Below, piece by piece: positions 59,701 through 64,000 of a DNA stretch of 64,000 nt. Each line of letters starts with the position of its first letter. Within the stretch, counting starts at the first letter, position 1. Made by a program: the position numbers and the translations under genes. The notes below the pieces were generated by a model. The model worked only from the letters and a program-made list of their open reading frames with translations. It did not search any database and was not told the origin of the DNA. The DNA is taken from contig NZ_RBXT01000001.1 in the NCBI RefSeq assembly GCF_003635045.1, forward strand, positions 744,001 through 808,000, in the 5' to 3' direction. This DNA is from Terracoccus luteus. GTDB lineage: Bacteria > Actinomycetota > Actinomycetes > Actinomycetales > Dermatophilaceae.

Positions 59701-62049
59701 CACAAGGGCATGGGCATCACCGCCCGCGGGGCGTGGGAGTCGGTGAAGCGCCACTTCCGCGAGCTCGGCGTCGACACCCAGACGCAGGAGTTCTCGGTCG
59801 TCGGCGTCGGCGACATGAGCGGGGACGTCTTCGGCAACGGGATGCTGCTGAGCGAGCACATCCTGCTCCGCGCGGCCTTCGACCACCGGCACATCTTCAT
59901 CGACCCGACGCCCGACGCCGCGACCTCGTACGCCGAGCGCAGGCGGATGTTCGACCTGCCGGGCTCGTCGTGGGCCGACTACGACACGTCGCTCATCTCT
60001 CGGGGCGGGGCCGTCATCGACCGCGCCGCGAAGTCGGTGGCGATCACGCCGGAGATGGTCGCCGCCCTGGGCCTGCGGTCCGGGACGAAGAGCATGACGC
60101 CGGCCGAGCTCATGCGCGCCATCCTGCTCGCGCCCGTCGACCTGCTGTGGAACGGCGGCATCGGCACCTACGTGAAGGCGACGGGGGAGACGAACACCGA
60201 GATCGGTGACCGGGCCAACGACGCCATCCGCGTCAACGGCGGCGAGCTGCGCTGCAAGGTCATCGGCGAGGGCGGCAACCTCGGCATGAGCCAGCTCGGT
60301 CGCATCGAGGCGGCCATGGCCGGCGTTCGGGTCAACACCGACGCCATCGACAACAGCGCCGGCGTCGACACCTCCGACCACGAGGTCAACATCAAGATCC
60401 TGCTCACCGAGCTGACCCGCACGGGCGAGCTGACGACGAAGCGGCGCAACACGCTGCTCGCGTCGATGACCGACGACGTGGCGGAGGCGGTGCTGCGCGA
60501 CAACTACGAGCAGAACGTGCTGCTCGGCAACGCGCGCGCCCAGCAGCACCCGATGCTGCCGGTGCACGAGCGGCTCATCCACTTCCTCGAGGAGCACGGC
60601 GACCTCGACCGGGCGCTCGAGTTCCTGCCCTCGGACGCCGAGATCGCCCGGCGCCAGAAGGACGGCCTGGGCCTCGTCGCTCCGGAGTTCTCGGTGCTCG
60701 TCGCCTACAGCAAGCTCTACCTCAAGAACCAGCTCATCGGCACGACCCTGCCCGACGACCCGTGGTTCGACGCGACGCTCGCCGACTACTTCCCCAAGGC
60801 GCTGCGCGGCCGGTACGCCGAGCAGATCGCCGCCCACCCACTGCGCCGCGAGATCGTCACGAACGCGGTCGCCAACTCGATGGTCAACCGCGGCGGCATC
60901 ACCTTCGCCTACCGGTGCGTCGAGGAGACGGGGGCCTCGCCCGAGCAGGTCGCCCGGGCCTACGTCGTGTGCCGCGAGGTGTTCGACCTCGCCGGCTTCG
61001 TGCGCCAGGTCGAGGCCACCGACAACGTCGTCAGCACGTCGGCGCAGACCCTGCTCTACCTCGAGTTCCGGCGCCTCATCGACCGCGCCGTGCGCTGGTT
61101 CCTCACCTCGCGCCCGGCCGTGCTCGACATCGCCGGCGAGGTGGCCCGCTTCCGCCCCGGCATCGAGTCGTACTCGGGGCGCATGGCCGAGGTGCTCCAG
61201 GGCAGCGAGCGCTCGCGCCTGCAGCGCCGGGCCCGTGAGCTGACCGGCAAGGGCGTGCCCGAGGACCTCGCGACGTCGGCCGCCTCGCTGCTCGACGCCT
61301 ACTCGGTGCTCGACTGCATCGAGATCGCCGAGGAGACGGGGGAGTCGCTCGACGACGTCGTCGCGGTCTACTTCCGCACCTCCGAGACGTTCTCGATCGA
61401 CGCCATGCTGACGCGGGTCACCGCGCTGCCCCGCGACGACCGCTGGGACGCCCTCGCCCGTGGCGCCCTGCGCGACGACCTCTACGCCGTGCTCGAGGCC
61501 TTGACCCGGTCGGTGCTCGAGGTGAGCGACCGCTCGCAGGACGCCGCCGCCCGACTCGACCGGTGGTCCGAGGCCAACGCGGACGCCCTGAGCCGCGCCC
61601 GCGCGGCCCTCGGCGGCATCGAGCGGATGAGCCACGCCGGCATCGCGGCCCTCTCGGTCGCCCTGCGCACCCTGCGCACGGTCACCCGGCCCGCGTCGTC
61701 GAACGCGCCGACCCCGGTGGACGCCGCCGAGGTGGCCCACCCGGGCGAGGCGTCGTCGTCGGCGTCCGCCCGGTCGAAGAGGGCCAAGGCCACCAGCGCG
61801 GGACGGCGCTCCGGTGCGGGCGCCGGCTCACCGGCATCCACGTCGAAGGCCCGCACGACGAAGTCCGCGTCGACGGCCCCCGCGACCACGTCCACGACGG
61901 CCAAGACGTCCACGACGGCCACGACGGCGAAGACGGGGTCGGCGAAGGCGAGGACGTCGTCCGCCACCACGACGCCGGCCGGCACCACGGGACGGGCGTC
62001 GAAGAAGGCGGCGGCCAAGGCGACGGAGAAGACCCCGGCGAAGGAGTGA
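56776..62049 (+). CDS. gdh: NAD-specific glutamate dehydrogenase (large, ~180-kDa class) with a basic tail
   Basis: 1757 residues. The N-terminal ~700 residues are the regulatory part of the Bac_GDH family (PFLVDSVVSALGGF, WLAHNNFTFLGYREY). The catalytic domain covers about 800-1250, with KVARGGLRWSDRREDFRTEV, the substrate-site Lys in GLVKAQMVKNAVIVPTGSKG and a dinucleotide fold with VVGVGDMSGDVFGNG. It oxidatively deaminates glutamate to 2-oxoglutarate. The last ~100 residues form a Lys/Ala/Thr/Ser-rich tail (ASKKAAAKATEKTPAKE at the end), an extra over the family. ATG 56776 has GAGGAAG upstream. PruA upstream would supply its substrate. Confidence 0.93.
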   Translation: MSASLEESRNDVMEAAAALVSSDEPSRRGRSRDRHEKETRSLLQAYYRLVATEDLIVREPDELAAIVAGHRAFAQDRPVGTTSVRALNPDREVDGWESSHTVVQVVTDDMPFLVDSVVSALGGFDSGVHLLIHPQVTVARSVTGDLDRVLVDGETTVDSTSVGLVRESWMYLEIDRLPEASLPDVESRLRSVLDDVRAAVEDWPKMRAHALTVASELKSVAPPGTDPHQAREASRFLEWLAHNNFTFLGYREYTLSHDGDHDVSRQVPGTGLGLLRFDRPESTEGLVLTPAASRAARDSTILIITKANSRATVHRNVYLDYIAVKRFDARGECVGEQRFLGLYASAAYNDTIHDIPLLDVRAQQVLRETGLAPESHSGKDILQILETYPRDELLQTSPKQLAQIATAVLHLQERRKTRLFLRRDEFGRFMSCLVYLPRDRYNTTVRLRIEAILLDAFGGASIDNTARVSESTLARLHFVVRMPSGVEIPDVDEAALQQRVVEATRTWDEDLSEALTESRGAEGAARAMATWAKALPEAYKEDFDVTTAVADLDRIDALADQQGRPDATALHLYLDPASDDERERRFKLYRRAELSLTQVLPLFTHLGVEVSDERPYVVPEGDGSLHVYDFGLRAASTDVWGGDAADTADTTTRFEEAFSAVWDGRAESDGFNALVLGAGLTWRQVVILRTVAKYLRQTRSTFSQEYVESALVTHSHIARSLVELFEARFDPDAFPDTHAGLEKRAARQRTIVAAVKEALDDVASLDHDRIVRALLGVVQASLRTNFYQPDADGADKTYVSLKLNPRKIPDLPAPRPMFEIWVYSPRVEGVHLRFGKVARGGLRWSDRREDFRTEVLGLVKAQMVKNAVIVPTGSKGGFYAKQLPDPAVDRQAWMDEGIASYRMFISGLLDITDNLVQSEAVPPQRVVRHDEDDTYLVVAADKGTAKFSDIANGISADYGFWLDDAFASGGSAGYDHKGMGITARGAWESVKRHFRELGVDTQTQEFSVVGVGDMSGDVFGNGMLLSEHILLRAAFDHRHIFIDPTPDAATSYAERRRMFDLPGSSWADYDTSLISRGGAVIDRAAKSVAITPEMVAALGLRSGTKSMTPAELMRAILLAPVDLLWNGGIGTYVKATGETNTEIGDRANDAIRVNGGELRCKVIGEGGNLGMSQLGRIEAAMAGVRVNTDAIDNSAGVDTSDHEVNIKILLTELTRTGELTTKRRNTLLASMTDDVAEAVLRDNYEQNVLLGNARAQQHPMLPVHERLIHFLEEHGDLDRALEFLPSDAEIARRQKDGLGLVAPEFSVLVAYSKLYLKNQLIGTTLPDDPWFDATLADYFPKALRGRYAEQIAAHPLRREIVTNAVANSMVNRGGITFAYRCVEETGASPEQVARAYVVCREVFDLAGFVRQVEATDNVVSTSAQTLLYLEFRRLIDRAVRWFLTSRPAVLDIAGEVARFRPGIESYSGRMAEVLQGSERSRLQRRARELTGKGVPEDLATSAASLLDAYSVLDCIEIAEETGESLDDVVAVYFRTSETFSIDAMLTRVTALPRDDRWDALARGALRDDLYAVLEALTRSVLEVSDRSQDAAARLDRWSEANADALSRARAALGGIERMSHAGIAALSVALRTLRTVTRPASSNAPTPVDAAEVAHPGEASSSASARSKRAKATSAGRRSGAGAGSPASTSKARTTKSASTAPATTSTTAKTSTTATTAKTGSAKARTSSATTTPAGTTGRASKKAAAKATEKTPAKE

Positions 62050-62066
62050 CCCACCCGCGGCCCCGT

Positions 62067-62072
62067 TAGGCT
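62067..62072 (+). promoter_or_regulatory. -10 hexamer TAGGCT, leaderless start of pdtaS
   Basis: TAGGCT, 6 nt, then GTG 62079, in the 29-bp gap after the dehydrogenase gene. Confidence 0.6.
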
Positions 62073-62078
62073 CGGGAC

Positions 62079-63566
62079 GTGGCGACCCTGAGCGAGCTGT
62101 TGCGGGCCCGGACCGACGTGGCGGCCCCCGACGTCGAGTGGCTGCAGCTGCTCGTCGGCGACTGGCAGCTCGTCGCCGACCTCTCCTTCGCCGACCTCGT
62201 CCTCTGGGTCCACTCGGTCGAGGCCGACTGGGAGGCGGTGGCGCACGTGCGTCCGACGACCGGCCAGCTCGTCTTCGTCGAGGACCAGGTCGGGCGCACC
62301 GCCGAGCCCGGGCGCACCCACGACCTGCTCGACGAGGCCGCCGCCGAGCAGCGCATCCTGCGCGTGCGGCAGGTGCAGGTCGTCCAGGAGCACGCTCCCG
62401 AGCAGTCGGTGCGCGAGGAGTACATCCCGGTCGTGCGCGAGGGCCGGGTCGTGGCCGTCATGACCCGGCACACCAACCTCTGGACCACCCGCACCCCGAG
62501 CCGCCTCGAGCTGACCTACCTCGCCACCGCCGACGCCCTCTGCCGCATGGTGACCGGCGGTGAGTTCCCCAACTCGAGCGCGCCGACCGGGCTGCGTCGC
62601 GGCGCCCCCCGGGTGGGCGACGGCGTCATCCGGCTCGACGTCGACGGCGTCGTCACCTACGCCAGCCCCAACGCCGTCTCGGCGCTGCACCGCCTCGGGC
62701 ACCTCGGCGAGGTCGTCGGGGCGAGCCTGGCGCAGATCGTCACCGACAACGTGCGCGAGCTCGACCCCGTCGACGAGGGGCTCGCGCTCGTCGTCACCGG
62801 CCGCCAGCCGTGGCGCACCGAGGTCGTCGCCGGCGGCACGACGGTCTCGATGCGGGCCATCCCGCTCACCGAGGCGGGCCAGCGCTTCGGTGCCATCGTG
62901 CTCATGCGCGACGTCGGCGAGCTGCGACGGCGCGAGCGCGAGCTCATGACAAAGGACGCGACGATCCGCGAGATCCACCACCGGGTCAAGAACAACCTCC
63001 AGTCGGTGGCGGCGCTGCTGCGGCTGCAGGCCCGTCGGCTCCCCGTCGGGGAGGCCCGCGCCGCTCTCGCCGAGGCCGAGCGCCGCGTCGGCACCATCGC
63101 CATGGTGCACGAGCAGCTGAGCGCGGGCTTCGACGAGACGGTCGACTTCGACGCCATCGCCCAGCGGGGCCTCGGTGCGGTCGTCGAGGTGTCGGCCAAC
63201 GGCGTGCCCGTGCGCACCGTCACCGAGGGCAGCTTCGGGCGGCTGCGGGCCGAGGACGCGACGTCCCTGTCGATGGTGCTGAGCGAGCTGGTGCAGAACT
63301 CCATCGAGCACGGCCTCGCCGACCGTGGCGGCGCCGTGCGCATCACCGTGGCGCGCCACCCCGACGAGCGGGGCACGGAGGTCGTCGACGTCAGCGTCGA
63401 GGACGACGGCCGGGGGATCGACCCCGACCACCGCCCCGGGTCGGGTCTCGGCACGCAGATCGTCGCCTCGCTCGTCGCCGACCTCGGCGGTCGCATCACG
63501 TGGGAGGACGTCGAGCCGCACGGCACCCGCGCCCGCTTCACGGCCAAGCTGCGCCCGATGGCCTGA
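62079..63566 (+). CDS. pdtaS: Sensor histidine kinase of the PdtaS type
   Basis: 495 residues: an N-terminal GAF-like domain (about 15-150), a PAS domain (about 185-290), and a HisKA_2/HWE-type kinase core. The phospho-acceptor His is in REIHHRVKNNLQSVAALLRL, about residue 300, and the ATPase domain has SELVQNSIEHG (N box) and VEDDGRGIDPDHRPGSGLG (G1). In actinobacteria PdtaS phosphorylates the RNA-binding ANTAR regulator PdtaR, which is not in this window. Placing next to whiB1 is the known arrangement. Probably leaderless. Confidence 0.9.
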   Translation: MATLSELLRARTDVAAPDVEWLQLLVGDWQLVADLSFADLVLWVHSVEADWEAVAHVRPTTGQLVFVEDQVGRTAEPGRTHDLLDEAAAEQRILRVRQVQVVQEHAPEQSVREEYIPVVREGRVVAVMTRHTNLWTTRTPSRLELTYLATADALCRMVTGGEFPNSSAPTGLRRGAPRVGDGVIRLDVDGVVTYASPNAVSALHRLGHLGEVVGASLAQIVTDNVRELDPVDEGLALVVTGRQPWRTEVVAGGTTVSMRAIPLTEAGQRFGAIVLMRDVGELRRRERELMTKDATIREIHHRVKNNLQSVAALLRLQARRLPVGEARAALAEAERRVGTIAMVHEQLSAGFDETVDFDAIAQRGLGAVVEVSANGVPVRTVTEGSFGRLRAEDATSLSMVLSELVQNSIEHGLADRGGAVRITVARHPDERGTEVVDVSVEDDGRGIDPDHRPGSGLGTQIVASLVADLGGRITWEDVEPHGTRARFTAKLRPMA

Positions 63567-63643
63567 CCACCCGGCATCCGCCGCCTTCGCCCGCTCGACC
63601 GGGGCGGCGGCACGGAGGCCGGTCGTGACCCGGGCACACGAAA

Positions 63644-63670
63644 GCCCGGCGACCTCGAGGGTCACCGGGC
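63644..63670. terminator. Hairpin between pdtaS and whiB1
   Basis: GCCCGG (63644-63649) pairs with CCGGGC (63665-63670), extended inward by GACC/GGTC with one mismatch, around a 5-nt loop TCGAG. It lies between convergent genes. Confidence 0.65.
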
Positions 63671-63706
63671 CTGTCGGCAGCCGCCCCGACCGGGTCGGGG
63701 GTCGGC

Positions 63707-63955
63707 TCAGCCCGCGCGGCGTGCTCGCGCGTTCCGTCGCTTGAGGGCGCGACGCTCGTCCTCGGACAGTCCGCCCCACACTCCGGCGTCCTGGCCGCTC
63801 TCGAGGGCCCACTTGAGGCAGGTGTCGATCACCGGGCAGGTGCGGCACACGGCCTTTGCTTCTTCGATCTGGAGGATGGCCGGCCCCGTGTTCCCGATCG
63901 GGAAGAACAGCTCGGGGTCGACGTCCAGGCAGGCAGCGCGGTCGCGCCAATCCAT
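63707..63955 (-). CDS. whiB1: WhiB-family iron-sulfur regulator (WhiB1/WblE type)
   Basis: 82 residues with four Cys: Cys9, then CRTCPVIDTC (two Cys three apart and one six further), then GVWGGLSEDERRALKRRNAR, the turn and basic DNA-contacting end of WhiB1. Length and MDWRDRAACLDVDPELFFPI are typical. It binds a 4Fe-4S cluster and acts on sigma-factor-dependent transcription. ATG 63955 has GAAGGAG upstream, so it has a normal leader. It is convergent to pdtaS. Confidence 0.93.
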   Translation of the reverse strand: MDWRDRAACLDVDPELFFPIGNTGPAILQIEEAKAVCRTCPVIDTCLKWALESGQDAGVWGGLSEDERRALKRRNARARRAG

Positions 63956-64000
63956 GTGGGATCGTGCTCCTTCATCTCATCGTGCGCACGGATGCCGTCG

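Noticed and set aside
57652-61740. 1362-residue open frame antisense to glutamate dehydrogenase
   Set aside because: Typical of high-GC antisense frames; composition is Val/Gly/Arg/Asp-rich without recognisable motifs and the sense gene is certain.

Overview
The window is a gene-dense, very GC-rich stretch (GC at almost every third codon position) with frequent GTG starts, stop/start overlaps of the GTGA, ATGA and TGATG type, a WhiB protein next to a PdtaS-type sensor kinase, a DUF6912 protein, a wax-ester-synthase-type acyltransferase and an LCP cell-wall ligase. This points to an actinobacterium. Gene style and content resemble Micrococcales of the Intrasporangiaceae type, but that placement is inference.

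Region 1 (about 1-35,150) is one large cell-surface glycopolymer locus. It opens with teichoic-acid-type genes: a GT2-TagF fusion, a second GT2, an acyltransferase-3/SGNH O-acetylase, a TagGH-like ABC exporter, two CDP-alcohol phosphotransferases and TagD. A full pseudaminic-acid-type nonulosonate set follows: pseG and a PseF-like cytidylyltransferase fused to an aldo-keto-reductase-like domain on the minus strand, then pseB, pseC and an unknown protein (plus), then pseI and pseH (minus). Next comes an ACP / AMP-ligase / ketoreductase / unknown-protein cassette that looks like an acyl-group maker. After it lie a methyltransferase-like protein, several glycosyltransferases (one polysialyltransferase-like), GtrA, a GtrB/DPM1-like enzyme, an epimerase and two tandem paralogous large membrane proteins. 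A coherent reading is that TagD makes CDP-glycerol, the TagF domain uses it, the Pse genes make CMP-nonulosonate, acyl and acetyl groups decorate the polymer, TagGH exports it, and the LCP protein at 41,060-42,544 could attach it to peptidoglycan.

Region 2 (35,276-46,409) holds a secreted amidase, a succinyl-CoA:3-ketoacid CoA-transferase pair, a peptidoglycan-binding protein, a TIGR03089 protein, the LCP / DUF2304 / GT2 operon, a small excisionase-like HTH protein, and a divergent SAF-domain / CpaE-like pair. Region 3 (46,410-63,955) holds a repeat-rich non-coding patch, a membrane protein with a cupredoxin-like lipoprotein, a WS/DGAT operon ending in a Nudix-kinase fusion, an SGNH hydrolase, DUF4870, pruA, DUF2505 and two small proteins, a 1757-residue NAD-glutamate dehydrogenase, pdtaS and whiB1.

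Two features run through the window. Many genes begin 6-7 nt after a TANNNT hexamer and lack a Shine-Dalgarno, the signature of leaderless transcripts; this decides several starts. The heptamer GGATGCC / GGCATCC recurs and, in reading frames, brings in otherwise rare GAT and GCA codons. I saw no rRNA, tRNA, CRISPR array, insertion sequence or prophage.
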